From Fasciola hepatica (taxonomy: Eukaryota; Platyhelminthes; Trematoda; Plagiorchiida; Fasciolidae): a DNA stretch of 64,000 nt. Positions 13,901 through 26,060 of the stretch are shown in pieces. Within the stretch, counting starts at the first letter, position 1. Every line of letters begins with the position of its first letter. Under the pieces are notes generated by a model, which saw only the letters and a program-made list of their open reading frames with translations, was not told the DNA's origin and searched no databases. The stretch spans positions 1,489,501 to 1,553,500 of the forward strand of contig CANUEZ040000168.1 of assembly GCA_948099385.1 (NCBI GenBank), read 5' to 3'. A program made the position numbers and the translations under genes.

Positions 13901-15558
13901 GACTTAGTTGAACCAAAGGCATTCGATTCCTTACAAGAACGAAACAGCTCTACAAGGCCTCCATAGTTTTCTATAGAGAGATGAGGGTGTATGCTGCATG
14001 ATGAATCTTATTTATGAGTAGACCTTGACACTACTGACAAAAGCATACAGTAGCCAAGCTCTGTGTCGGTCAAAGTAAGCCAAAGCCCTTGTTCCACATA
14101 ACCAGTGGAAAACCAGAATCAATGTGAGAACAGCTGTATGTTGTTATTTTGGGAATACTTCTCGTTGGACCACATCTGACGTGACGTGCTAGCAATAAAA
14201 ACGACAGGGCCTGTTCCAAGTACTCGTCGTTTGTCGTCTCTACCGTGTAGTTATTCCTTACTGGATTTCGTTGGGTAAAGGTCGGCAAAAGATTTTGGGT
14301 GTCCTCCGGTAGTCCACTTTCTATGGGCATTTCCGAATTCATTTCATTTCACATTGTCTCCAGGGTGTAATGAGCGACTCTGGAAACCCATGGTTATCTA
14401 CCATAATTTCCATCATCATCAGGTTTTGCCGTATAAATACGAAGAACAGAGACATTTTGTTGTTGTCCCTCGAGAATCTACTCTACGATGTACCTGATGT
14501 GTAATCAGTGAAGCTACAGAGCTCCAACTGATTGCCTTTGAACGGAAGGAGAGGGATTGTTTAGGCGAAAAGCTTTAACCCCGGTAGTAGACAAAAGGCG
14601 ATACTTGATCTCTTTCAATCGTGTAGAGGACAGTACATGTTTCGGACTTGTCAGCTGAGTGATTAGTGCCGGCTAAGTGTGCGGTAATTGCCATCATGTT
14701 ATTCTTCGTTATTTCACTTGCTTAGCTAGCTAGGGTGGTTTACGCTAATGCGATCAGCCAGGCGTCTGGCAGTTCCGCCAGTGAAGCATGCAAGGCAGGG
14801 AAAAACGAATTGGTAAACACGAAATGAGGTCCAGTCTACTAGAATCCCGTATTTTTTCTTCATCGAGAAAGCTGGTATGATATGAAACTGGGACAGATCC
14901 ATCTAATGATAAGTATTTTTCACACATTTTGGGATCCACTTCTCAGTATTCTTAGTCAATTCTTTTTCTTTAAATAGAACTGATAAATAAACTGGTCTCC
15001 CTTCTATTGTGGATAGCTGTCGTTCAGCTTCGCTTGTTCCCACATACTGTTAAATAAGCTAGTCGAAATATCCGTTTGTTGTGAATGTCTCTATGACTTT
15101 AGCTATTCCTTCGTAGATTACTTCGGTTGGACATTTTCTCATATTTCAGTTGATTATGCGTCGGATAATCGATTTATTACTTTGGACTGGAAAGAAACCA
15201 TGGTAATTTGTGTATTCTCACGTCCACGTCGTCTGTCTGTGGATGGGACGTTGAAGCGATCCATCAGGACGGCAAAACAGGAATACGTCAAATAAGCTAG
15301 TTGGCCCGTGCATTCCATATCGAGTGTGAACTGATTATTATTATGAGCTTTGCAAATCAGTTGTAGTTATTTTGAATTCTGGGAATCTTCCGTCATCTCG
15401 TCCACGCAAAGCCTATAACAGATGCATTCCCTTTGTGCTTCGAGAGCATTCTCGTCTCTGATTTTGCCTTTGAAACATCGGCCATTGAAGGGACAAAAGG
15501 TGGAACTAGGGCATTCCATACTTTTGTCGATACATGTCTGGCTGCTTATGATTCTGCT

Positions 15559-15589
<31 letters not shown>

Positions 15590-17081
15590 TAGTTGTTGGA
15601 GAAGGAGAAGAAAGAGAACTGACTGCGGCTACTTCGTTGAAACTTGTATTAGAAAACGGCACTTTTATCCAAACCGTCCAGTAAGACTGTTACCCTGTCG
15701 GGCACTGAATGATTGAGTTTTCTTGTCCAGTTAGGGTGGACCGTTTCTGCCCTGTGTTCGAGTGTCGGGTTCAGTCACGCATGGCTAGAAGCGAGTTGAT
15801 TGGTTGACTCGCTTGGCATGTTCATACAAATTAGTAGTTTGGCTTCAGAGGGACTTTCGTGACTTTCTGATCCCCGTTACTTTAAAACATCGTGTACAGT
15901 GTTCGGTCATAAGAACTAACTGCCTCTCATCAGATCACTGTGTTCCATAAAACAGAATAGTTCCGAATAAAATAGTATACCCCACAACACTACCGCTGGT
16001 AATACGAATATCACCAATAATTATATTTAAATAAAAAACAGTAAAAAGTACGATGAAAATAATAATATTCTGTTCTCTTTCTGTAACAGCTAGTACTCAC
16101 CGAACGTGATCCGTACAAGTGGATTAAGAGTGTTCGTGAAACAATTTGCCCAAAGAAATCTCTGGTCGGACAATACTTTTTCAATCGAATTATGAAGACC
16201 ATACTGTGTTCCAACTTTCCTCAAATGGTAACCCATGCAATCCAACATTCCATGGGACCCAATGTAGATCTTAATAATGATGAACAAATGATCCAAGGAT
16301 TTATCCGATGGAATCAAGAGGTCAAGAAAGTGGTACCGGCTGACAAACTTTTGGTGTTCAATGTGAAAGATGGTTGGGAACCATTGTGTACATTTTTGAA
16401 CAAACCAATTCCCGATGTCAGATTCCCGCGTTTTAATGAGCATGCACACGCGAAATCTAGAATGAAGCGATACTACAAACGGGCTCTGTGCAGGATGACT
16501 GCAGGTTAGCTTGCTATTTGTGTGACGGTAGTTTTGAGCCTTTGTTGATCGAAATGGAATTCAGCTTTTGAAAAATGATCAGATTGATTGTCACGGCTTG
16601 CATGCTAGGGATCAGGTGCCATGTTTCAAATGGTATATTCTGTTAGTGACTAAGCGTGGTCGAATCCTATTACGGCTGATTGATTCCTAAAACAGAAGTC
16701 AGACTGAATAGTTTTTTTCTCCGAGTCTCACGCTCCTCATTGGTTGCAAGTTGGGACCCAGCAAAAGCTGCTGGTCATAACCACCGAAATGATGTGATAC
16801 CAGAACCTAGAATTATTAGTCGACGTACTTGTTTTCCACTGCGATACTGAACCACAACACTTATCTTTCAAAGCTCACAATTTTTATGTGAAATTTCCTC
16901 ATCATGCCCAGTGTTATATGACAATGTCAAAATAGGTTATCTGTGGACTTATCATTAGGTGAACTAACTTTATTGCGGTACTTCGACCCCTTTTCCTTTC
17001 TTCACATTTTCAGTTATCCTAGCATTTCAGAAGACAGTCCTCGGTGGCCTAAGGTGGATCTTCAATCGCCGAACCACATGA
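10938..17081 (+). CDS. Sulfotransferase gene A (SULT-OR-like, Sulfotransfer_4 type), three coding exons
   Basis: Coding exons 10938..11246, 16090..16504 and 17014..17081 join in frame to 264 codons (263 aa plus TGA). Introns are 4843 and 509 nt with GT..AG ends: donors AAA|gtgagt and GCAG|gttagc, acceptors aacag and a pyrimidine-rich ttttcag. Visible motifs are a P-loop GAGLGRTGT at residues 13-21 (5'-phosphosulfate loop of PAPS enzymes), ATDYPA around Asp85, RDP with Arg109 and Ser117 (3'-phosphate binding), and DGWEPLC near 197-203 followed by KPIPD, all typical of the short Sulfotransfer_4 family. The likely reaction is transfer of a sulfuryl group from PAPS to a small acceptor in the cytosol. 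Asp85 lies where I expect the catalytic acid/base; that is inferred from the Schistosoma SULT-OR family. The hydrophobic C-terminal tail (about 242-258) could be a membrane anchor or a buried helix. The start is the first ATG, and it aligns with gene B. The acceptor substrate is unknown. Confidence 0.88.
12112..12168. repeat. Trinucleotide (CTA/CTG-type) repeat in intron 1 of gene A
   Basis: Degenerate actact/gctact units within the 4.8-kb intron. Confidence 0.85.
15555..15598. repeat. Trinucleotide (TGT/GCT-type) repeat in intron 1 of gene A
   Basis: A run of tgttgttgctgctgt-type units. It produces a poly-valine open frame on the plus strand that is an artefact of the repeat. Confidence 0.9.
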
Positions 17082-17330
17082 CAATACACTGAACGCTTGT
17101 GGTTCTCATCCCGCCCGTTCCACTGCACTCATGTGCAACGGGGCCACAGTAAACACTTTTTCCACAGGTCCTTCAGAGAATTATTGTACGGTGAACTCCA
17201 ATGAAGACACTTTTGTGAAGATATTTTGTATTTTTGTATTTAATCTCGCCCAGCGAAAACCAGTCCTATTGCCAAAACTGCATGTAGGTCATAAATACAA
17301 GCAATTGGTTTATTTCCGCACCAACTAATA

Positions 17331-17336
17331 ATTAAA
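17331..17336 (+). terminator. Possible polyadenylation signal ATTAAA of gene A
   Basis: ATTAAA lies 250 nt after the gene A stop codon and is followed by an A-rich run. It is the first plausible poly(A) signal seen downstream, but transcript evidence would be needed to assign it. Confidence 0.3.
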
Positions 17337-17339
17337 ATT

Positions 17340-18739
17340 TCCAAAAAAAACGTTTTTCATTCAGAAAAATTGAAATAACTATTGGATTATAACGTGTTGA
17401 ATTCCTTACGATGACTCGGGTATTTCTACTTGTAGCACTGCCAGTTAGCAATAGCTGTTTCTCAACGAGGCGGAACCGTCATAATTAACACGGACAAGAA
17501 CTTCAAATGGAAGCACCAAAGTCCTTACTACTATCAATGCATTCTACAAATTTATGTAAATCAGACATTTCAGGTCGTGATTTGATCGTGTTGTCCAAGA
17601 TGCGCGGTATGATTGTCTCAAAGGTGACGGGACAGAAATCAATGTTGACCCTCGTTATGGTCCTGTGCAGGTGCTACTTAATTACCACCCAAACAGGAAT
17701 TCATCAATGCTTGCACCTGCAGCACAATAAGGGCAAATCACATGGGGCTTCTTGAAGTGAACAGTCCCAAGTAAATGTGGAAGATAGACGGTCAGTGTCA
17801 TTAAATTTTCTACTTGCGAGAGCGTTCTTCATTGTACACTTGTGCAAGAGTGCAATAGAAGGAACCTAGATAAGAACCTTGTTGATATATTGTATTGTAC
17901 TGAGGTCTCTCTGTCCGAGGATCAATTAGGCCTTAGATCCCTTTCTTCTTAAACGATAAAATATCAGATAACTTGAAATTTGGGTAGTAGAAAATGGACC
18001 CAAAGGTCGGGGACTCCTGGCTGAGCACCTTAGTTTCCCATGCAAACACAATATTCAAGGTCATTCATTCCAACGCACAAGGTAAGACCCAACAGATTAT
18101 AAATAACTGTCACCGTTCAAAGATTACAATACTAATCCGTGAAAATTATACAATAAAAGGTGGTTATGGCTATGTATCCCACACTGTAGAAGAGCCAAAA
18201 ATAGCTTACATCCTTAATAAACAGTCTCATCAGCCAGAGGCGTACGAGGATCCTACCAGCACTTTCAGCTGACCGCTGAATTTGAGCATTCGTTTTCTTT
18301 AAATGGCAAAAATCGCAAAATAGCCTTGCTTGATCGGATACGCAATTTCACCTTCTTTTTTTTGTAGAGCAAAAAGCGAAAAAGGATCAGAACATCTTAG
18401 TTGATCGATCAAATCCATGTCTTATATCGGTTTGCAAAACAGCCCACATACATCCCACATATTGTTTCTCTCGGTTAGCGAGCAAGCAAGTAAACCATCC
18501 CGAGAACTCCACTTTCGGTCACAGCACTGGCAAAGGTAACATTTCCCCAGTGATCAGACGAAGCTAAAACAAACAAACAAAGTAAGAACATGAGACTTCT
18601 GATTTCCTGCTGATTTTCTCACACAACACTGCAGATTATCCGTCTTGTAGGTGAATTTCGAGAATAAATGGAAAATGTTCAGCTGACACCTAAATATCTT
18701 AAATAGGCTTAGTTCCCAGAAGAAGAGTCAATTTTTTTA
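17340..18739. other. Intergenic region, nothing recognised
   Basis: Short open frames only, with no motif and no clear repeat. Confidence 0.5.
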
Positions 18740-19210
18740 GAAACACACGATGATTCTTCCAAAATTAATTCGCCCGTTAACACGGCTAATTTTCAGCACG
18801 AAGACACATGGTCCGAAGTACGGACTTTCGAAATGAATAATATGACAATGTATGCGGATGATAGGACCAAACTTCCCCGAAAGCACACGACCGGTTTCAC
18901 GGTTATCGCTGCTCATCAGGTATGCGTACCGGGTACCCTTCCGCCCAGTCATCCTTATACTTGAGCACTCCACAGTTGATTTACAGCTGTAATCTCATTT
19001 GAATCGAATGGAGCTTACATGGACGGAGATTACAGCTGTAAACCAACTGTGGAGTGCCCAACTAAAGAGATGACTGGGCGGAAGAGTACCGGGTACGCAT
19101 ACCTGATAAGCAGCGATAATCGCGATATCGGTCGTGTGCTTCCGGGGAAATTTTGTCCTGTCATCCACATACATTCTCATACAACTCATTTCGAAAAAGG
19201 CTTCGTCCCG
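18740..19210. repeat. Fold-back repeat family 1, copy 2 (best preserved)
   Basis: This is a large imperfect palindrome. The segment ending at 18996 (gcactccacagttg..tttacagctgtaatctc) is the reverse complement of 19026-19057, with a spacer of about 29 nt. The pairing extends outward through gaagggtacccggtacgcatacc-type sequence and the gcacacgaccggt/accggtcgtgtgc words to about 18860 on the left and 19170 on the right. The left arm carries an additional module (18743-18830) that is found alone in copy 3. It would form a long hairpin as single-stranded DNA or RNA. No transposase was recognised. Confidence 0.75.
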
Positions 19211-19754
19211 CGTTACACAATTAAAAACGGAAGTCAAATCGCAGATGGCGTGACGTGCATCCTGGATCATTTCACTGCCTCTTTACAAAGTGCATACTGC
19301 GGTCGAAATGATTATTCTTCATAGCATGACTGATAAATGGACTGTACAGAAACAGAGCAAGAATCCCGAAGCTATCATATACTCAAGTCTATCAGATAGG
19401 CATACATGCATAACTAAAAATCCCCTCAAAATCTTCCTATAGGGAAGGAGAATTACGTATTGCATCTTGATTAGCAAAAGATTGATCTAAAATGCTTTTA
19501 CTAGCCTCGAGGGAAACGTGAACAACGCAGCATTCTCAGGGTTCAGGTCAACTGCACCTTGGCGCTCTTGACAGGAGACAAATAGCAACAGTGAATAAGT
19601 CAGAAAGAGTAACACATTCTGAAACATTACTGAGACGTGAACCGGAACATGAATGTCTTGCGCATTTTCCAAGGAAAGCAAAATAGATAGAAGAACCACA
19701 GATGAAAAAGATGAACAAGCTTAATCGTATGTTATGCGCTTAAGTTCGCTTCGA

Positions 19755-20157
19755 TCAATAGATACTCAAGGTCATTGCTACATCAACGACGAGCACAACT
19801 AAAGTGATATTGTACAAAGCGTGTACCAAGTACTGCTTAATTCTAGACTTCGTGTGCCCACGATAATTCACATGTGAAAATGGGGCGATAGAAGTTGATT
19901 CGTTAAAAAACGTGCTCAATGACTCACAACCATCGTCCACTTCGAATATCAAAAGTCTGTCAGTTGGTACCATTTGAGATCTACATTGGGTTCCATGGAA
20001 TGTTGTATTGCATGGGTTACTGTTCTAGGAGATTTGTCAGATGAACTTTTCTGTCGTCTTTTGGAACACATTTGTCCAAGAGGAGAGACTGCTTTAGGCA
20101 AACTGTTTTACGAACATGTGTAATCCAGTCGAGTTGATCACATACAAGGATTACTAA
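19755..20157 (-). pseudogene. Sulfotransferase exon-2 pseudogene (broken paralogue of genes A/B)
   Basis: The minus strand carries a decayed copy of sulfotransferase exon 2. It starts right after an intact-looking acceptor (ttctcag at 20158 onward) with LVILVCDQ, matching LVLTERDP of gene A. The RDP arginine is lost (CDQ replaces RDP). A stretch reading VTHAIQHSM then appears in a different frame, so there is at least one frameshift. About 20 codons are missing near 19975. The frame resumes with MVPTDRLLIFEV, then DGCES (gene A DGWEP) and a hydrophobic LVVLVV tail. The final Trp codon of gene B's GIYW corresponds to TGA here. The nucleotide match around 19983-20025 is closest to gene A, but the continuous unspliced tail resembles gene B. 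The retained splice acceptor indicates duplication of genomic DNA, not retroposition of an mRNA. No matching exon 1 was found within several kb upstream. Confidence 0.85.
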
Positions 20158-20160
20158 CTG

Positions 20161-22129
20161 AGAAAGACTATACAGTGTTATAGTTACTATTATTATCCTC
20201 AACAATACAACATTCAATGTACAAACTAAAAATATTCGCTATATTACCATCAGAATTAGTATTGTAGTATAGCATGCCACTCTACACGGAGAGATTATAC
20301 TTGATCGAACACAGCGATCTAATGGGATCTTTCACATAGGTAACGAGAGGCAATTAGCTCAATTTTATGATTGAACATTGTACCGGGGTCCCAGTTTATT
20401 GCACTTATAGCTTCACTACAGGGATGAAGGAACATCTGGTAGACAACCGGAAGCATACGACGTAGATCTTTGTGTTCTAGGAAAATGATAAAACAGACGA
20501 ATTCGGACATGCCTGTAGAAAGTAGAGTCGCAACGCCATACCAGCCAGTAACTGAAGGAATCTTTCGAAGATTCAGTGGTATCCAGCTCACACAGCCACG
20601 TGAATCATCGATCGACGTCCTACTCAAATTCTACGATCGTTTGCCTGGTATAGTTGGTGCTTACTATCTACAATACAATGTCATTCTACTGCCAGTCTAA
20701 TGACTTCTAATCACAACAGATACACGTATACAATATCAAATTATGGTTGGGGGACAAAGTATAAAAATTGGGCATAGACCCTGCGCTTGCTTTTGTTAAC
20801 ACTTCACACCAAGTATTAGTTCGGCGAGAGGTATTCCTCATTTCTACTGGTGTATAGAATAATACTGAAATCGCTTGAGGACCTTTTTCAAGACAACAAC
20901 GTGGCATTCGCATAACGATTCAAACGGATGACTGTCCGCTCACCGGATAAGTGTTCTGTCTGCCAAGTTATTGAGGTGCGACCATTAGGCTCAATTCCCG
21001 CTTGAGAAGTCGAAATTTTTGTGCGAAAATACTAGTAGGTTTTCTACTATGCACAAAATCATTCCTTTCTCTCTCCTAGCACGAACTGTGCGTCTATAAT
21101 TTCGATTTGACTGTTGAAGTGTTCCAAACTCTTAGACTTATATTTCACACTGTACTGATTGTTGGCTGAATGGAGGTGAAGACGTTATAACTTTATGGGT
21201 AGAACAAACACAGAAGAAGGTGGAAACTCTAGAGGTAATCGTAATAGTGCCTTGAATGTTGTTAGTGTCATAATCTGAAGAAAAAACTTTCCGGATAGGA
21301 AGCTGAGAGCCCGGAACCGAGATTTGGGATAAGACTACAATTCTCCGGGTGAACTGAATGACTCACATACAACAACGGTGCTTTGAAGATATCAAGTTGA
21401 TGACAACCGAAAGAGCATTCGGCCGAGAGAGACCATCATGCTGTCAGTGTTCGCCGGCTGGGCTCATTATGTTCTGCCCGTAAAACACTCCCACGTAAGA
21501 TGACAGCGTTTTTCCATTACGGTTCGGTTTCATTTTCTAACTCGCGTTAACGGATCATAGACGTTCAGTTCGTTCACTTTGACCTTCGACTATCACACTC
21601 AAGAGATTAATTCTGGGCCTGAAAAACAGTGCAGAATTTACTTGGATTAGAGAACACGTATTTCTTATGTATTCCGCCTTGGTCATCTGTTCTTTCTGCA
21701 TAAATTTCTATCCAAATTCCGATTATCTTCTGGCTGTATAGTGACTGAGCTCACTAATGTGAATATGGTCGTTACGTATTTGTATTTTAACTCGTGAATA
21801 GTGCCGTAGAACTTGCAGAGCAATCGAGTTTTCATTTGGGTTCTTCGTCGATTCGAGCTACGCGTGGCTTACTTATTCAGAGGGTAGTATGCATACTCCA
21901 CCACTCTCCTCCACCTGACGAAATATCCTTTTCGAGCACTTTCTCAAAATCTCCATCCACTTCGAGGTTTGTTACTCTGATACCGGTTCATGGAGGCGAC
22001 GTCTTCAAGCCAACAACTTCCCTGGTATAATGGTTTGTTCCGTGGGTAATGGGTATTGTAAAAGAACCTCTGTTCAGTGACAGAGTGACTCACAGGACGC
22101 AAACCCCATACCCAAAGTCAAATAAGATG
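20161..22129. other. Intergenic region, nothing firmly recognised
   Basis: Overlapping open frames at 20319-20700 on both strands have no recognisable domain. I searched this stretch for a sulfotransferase exon 1 that would pair with the exon-2 pseudogene and found none. Confidence 0.45.
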
Positions 22130-22355
22130 AGTCGTTGGTGTACGTGGTGCATTGGCAACGCACATGCCTTCGAGGTGAAAAGGCTCGTGTTCGAAACCCG
22201 GTTGTGACAGAGGTTATGCACCTCTGATGAACTCTAACAAGAGCGAAACTCGAGTCTGGTGCTTCAGAGTGCAGGTTGGTCGGATAACCCGAAGTATGTG
22301 CGTTGACGATGGAGCCCCACGGGCAGTCAGCTAAACAACGATTCACTAACCCCAC
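22130..22355 (+). repeat. tRNA-derived SINE candidate
   Basis: The A-box-like tggtgcattgg (22145-22155) and B-box-like gtgttcgaaaccc (22187-22199) have normal tRNA spacing, with an anticodon-arm-sized segment between them. The tail to about 22355 has no open frame of note. It probably represents a Pol III retroposon head plus body. Confidence 0.6.
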
Positions 22356-22973
22356 ACACTAATCGCAAACAATCGCGTAATACATATAATTTAAAGAAAG
22401 ATTATTGCAATTACAGACAAAGTACCCGAATTTGTGGGGCAGTTCAACCACAAAAAGCGTATGCCAAGCGAAACGTAACCGTGTCATCTGTGGGGAGTAA
22501 AATTAGGCTTTTATAGCGAGAAAAGTAGACCAAAAAGTTGACGACAGATGGACGGAGACTTGATCATACAGTTAGTTCGGACAGTGACCAAATGGATCGC
22601 ACGCAAACTTGACTGAGGCAGTCACGCGGATGCTGCTGGATTTTAGCTTGAAATGAAACTACAAAAGTCACTCGCAAAATCCGAGTGAGAAAGCCGGCCA
22701 GGAACGTACAGTGGTGTGATACAGAAAAAAAAATAATTTACACATGACGCATGAAAACTCAAAGTTCGTAGGTTTCTAGATTGATCGGAATGGAAAGCAA
22801 GCCCAGCGTAAAGGCCCATCCCGTGAGAAACGGTAGATGAACGGACGCAGGGTAACCGGGTTCGGTGTGGGGAAAGAAACGGAAGATGTGTACGTCTATG
22901 GGGTTGCAAAGCACGAGAAACACCGTGACTGAAGTTACGGGGGTGGAGGGGGGGAATAAAGAGCTGCTTGGGA

Positions 22974-22978
<5 letters not shown>

Positions 22979-23022
<44 letters not shown>
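22979..23022. repeat. (AT)n microsatellite
   Basis: Uninterrupted AT dinucleotide run of about 44 nt. Confidence 0.95.
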
Positions 23023-23024
<2 letters not shown>

Positions 23025-24124
23025 TGAATTGACGTCACACTGGCCCCGAAATAATCATGCAACACAGTCAGCTCAGACTGTCCAGCCACTGTTCTCCCTA
23101 CGTGATAGCTTCACAGCCCCTGTGCTTGTTTGCTACCGCTAGCGGGAAAGGTGAAACACGAGCGGAACAGGGGCTGTTCTCCGAGACCTACCTTCCATGC
23201 TTTATTGCACAGGTTCCTCCTACTTACACACCTTGTGGACATCTCTTCTTAGGATTCCACTGCTGGTGAGCACCGTCACTGTGAGCATTCATGACTTTCA
23301 TAAGGAATGCAAGTAAAAGAGATTTACTGCAGTCGACGGCGGTTGGTGAAAGAAAACTTGGGAGTTCAAAAAACTTTCAAATAAAAATATCTCCGTGAAA
23401 TTTCTCGTGACGACACTGAGGCAAATTCCAGATGGAAAAGTCAGTTTGTTGACTGTTCGCTAAACACAGTTATTCTATCCTTCTGAAGTATCACTCGGGT
23501 GTGTGTTGTCTAGAGATTAAATCTAACCTTGTTGGAACCCATCAACGGTTTCCAAGCTTTAGCGCTATAAAGCGATACTTTGTTATGACTGAGCGAATTG
23601 ATGTTCCGTAAACAAATGATGAAGACGAACGATTCCCCCAGCAATAAATTGAATCGGCTGTTGATGAGCTGATCTTACATTTCCATTCTGACCCAAAACT
23701 GACTTTGACTGAATAATCTAAAAGGTCTCGAAAAAAATGGTTCCCTTGGATGGCCGACTGACTCTCATTACAGCTGCGCCCCACGTCAGTGATATCTGGC
23801 ATCGCGATAAATTGACCTCTTTTTTCCTGACCAACAGCTTGGAGAGAAAATTCTACTTATTTATCTTTCTCAAGTTATTTTCATCCTGCAACAATACGCA
23901 GTGATCAATAATTGCCATTGCATGATTTTTATATTGGTAGAAAGAAAATCTTGGTAATTTCCTCACTGTCTCCCACAAAACTGAACCATTTACTTCTCAG
24001 TTCAATTCCAACTTGAACTTTACTTAGTTCAACGATTCACTATCAGTAATGCGCCGAAGGTGTGCTGTGAAATCAAGCAAGTACTGTTTAGTGCTAAGCT
24101 TGCAGTGTGTCATAATATTTTTTT

Positions 24125-24395
24125 AGTACATGCTCAAGCATGAGTGCAACGAAAGGAGTGCATACCCAATAACCACCAACGCCCACTGCACCATTAGAGA
24201 TAAGCGGGTACAAGAAGCTGTGAGTTGGGACGCAGAGAACCACGTAGCGGATCCTGATAGATCAGGTGGTCCCAACCCGGATGACAGCAGGTTACTATCT
24301 ACCATCAGAGTAGTCGGCAGTGGAGGGTATTCGATCCTCTGACCTCTGAGGTGGAAATCATACGATCTAAATCACTTGAACACGGTTGGCCATAG
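24125..24395 (-). repeat. tRNA-derived SINE candidate
   Basis: The minus strand has an A box tggccaaccgtg (24381-24392), then a B-box-like ggatcgaatacc (24326-24337), with spacing that includes a variable-arm-like insertion. The body continues toward 24125. It differs in body sequence from the candidate at 22.1-22.4 kb, so at least two SINE lineages may be present. Confidence 0.5.
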
Positions 24396-24399
24396 CCTC

Positions 24400-26060
24400 G
24401 TGCTGTTCGCGATCCACGCGAACTTTACTGTCAGACTTGCACTCCATCAGTCTTTTGTCTTCTCAAGCGATTATTTGGTTATTACTCTCAAGAAACAATG
24501 ATTTGGTCGTAATGGTTGACACACAAGGTTATTTAACGCTGCCAGTGTTACATCCATTTGGATGTGTCTGCATCTTCCGTAATTCTGCCACAAATTCAAC
24601 TCTGGAGATAAACTGGATCCTGGAAAACCGATTGCTAATGCTTTGAAGCAAACTGTTGCGAAAAATGCTGCACCTGTGAACCAGAGTTTTGTTCGTCCAT
24701 GACGAAAACCAATTCAACGATTGTGGGTTATGACGGGGCCGAAAGATTCCGTGGAGTTGGTAACATGGTGGCTTCGTGTCTGTGTTCGGAAGCCGGTGTA
24801 AATGGTGGTCCAGTTCGAAGTGACGACTTCTACACCGAAGCTAAAATCTGTTTGGGTTGGTTTGAGCATACACCAAACAAGCGAAGAACAGGTCCAGAAA
24901 TGACCAATTAGGTGCAAGAACAGGCAAGCCTAAAATAGATTATGGGTATATACCTAAGTATCCGAATGAGTTTATGATTGTTGCGCTAACATTTAGTGCA
25001 CCGCAAGAGGCTGTGTCTTCGCCGCAAAGAGGAACCGGCCATCATCACCGTCAGACGCGGCGAGCCACTCATGTGAATGTTTGATAACCCAAGAGTAGTA
25101 GCTGACAGGACAACCGTAGTCAGCATTGTCGGGCTTGGCAATTCACGTACATTAGGGATAAACGCACAAATCTTGTTGATTTCACGGGATTGTACTTGTC
25201 ATGGTGAAACCAAGACACCGCTGACAGAATTAAAATCTCTGTGAATACTGCCAGCTCGATTCGTGGAACCAGAGAATGGCAGATACAGCCAACCGTTTGT
25301 GATCAGTCCCATCGTGGATGATCCGTAGTACTAATCGTAGTAATCGCACCGACAGAATGTGTGGAAATGGCTCCAAAGTAATAAGGAGATCAGTACCACG
25401 GAATTATGGGATTTGTTTATCACAGAACTTGTTTGTTTTTATTAGCATCATAAAAAGGGCTAATTAGTAAATTACTGTTTGGTCAGTCAAGGCTGACTTT
25501 TATTGCACCTGGTCAAGCTGTTTCTGATTGGCTGTCTTCTCACCGTTTGAGGCGGCAAAACTCTATCGAAAGAGCCATCTGAATTGCATATTGTCACCAC
25601 TCTCCTACCTAAATTGGATCACTGTTTGCCTCCTACGGTGATTTTATTATTAAAAGTTGGGAATAAAAATTATGCTGGAATGATTGATTTAATGAGTATT
25701 CAGTAAACAGATGGAACTAAGAGCAAATAACGAGGACCTGTTTGGGGTATAAATTTGAGTCCGAATACTTTCTCCCTACTGAGGTTGGATTATATGATTG
25801 TGTTACTCACGCGTGATAGCAAAGCCCTACCCCCAGGAAGAACCAATTCTATGCTGCGTTAATTCTGGTTTTTCTTTGAAGAATGATTAGTAAATTGACA
25901 AATTGCAACTAGGATTCCTAGATAACCTCTGTGATCAACAGCTACTGCATGTGAATAATTATGATCATATCAGTCATTCACAACGGAAAGGACTCAACAA
26001 GACTGCAAACCGCAATCGGATGTCCAATATTATATGCCTCTGAATCCAGGTTGTCCCGAC
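24400..26060. other. Intergenic region, nothing firmly recognised
   Basis: The open frames at 24.5-24.9 kb overlap on both strands and have no motif. The sequence lies between a SINE candidate and the exon-1 pseudogene. Confidence 0.45.

Larger units (their letters stand above)
11247..16089 (+). other. Intron 1 of sulfotransferase gene A
   Basis: A 4843-nt intron with gtgagt donor and aacag acceptor. It contains two trinucleotide repeats and no further exon that would keep the sulfotransferase frame; exon 1 and exon 2 are directly contiguous in the gene B protein. Open frames inside it show no motif. Confidence 0.75.

Noticed and set aside
15433..15684. Open frame with a long valine run
   Set aside because: The run is the translation of a trinucleotide microsatellite inside intron 1 of gene A; there is no other coding evidence.
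18994..19324. Overlapping plus- and minus-strand open frames of about 90-100 codons with similar peptides (GRKSTGYAYLISS)
   Set aside because: They arise because both arms of a palindromic repeat are read; the similarity to frames at 18.7 and 54.9 kb is repeat identity, not a gene family.
22979..23089. Open frame with an Ile-Tyr repeat
   Set aside because: Translation of the (AT)n microsatellite.
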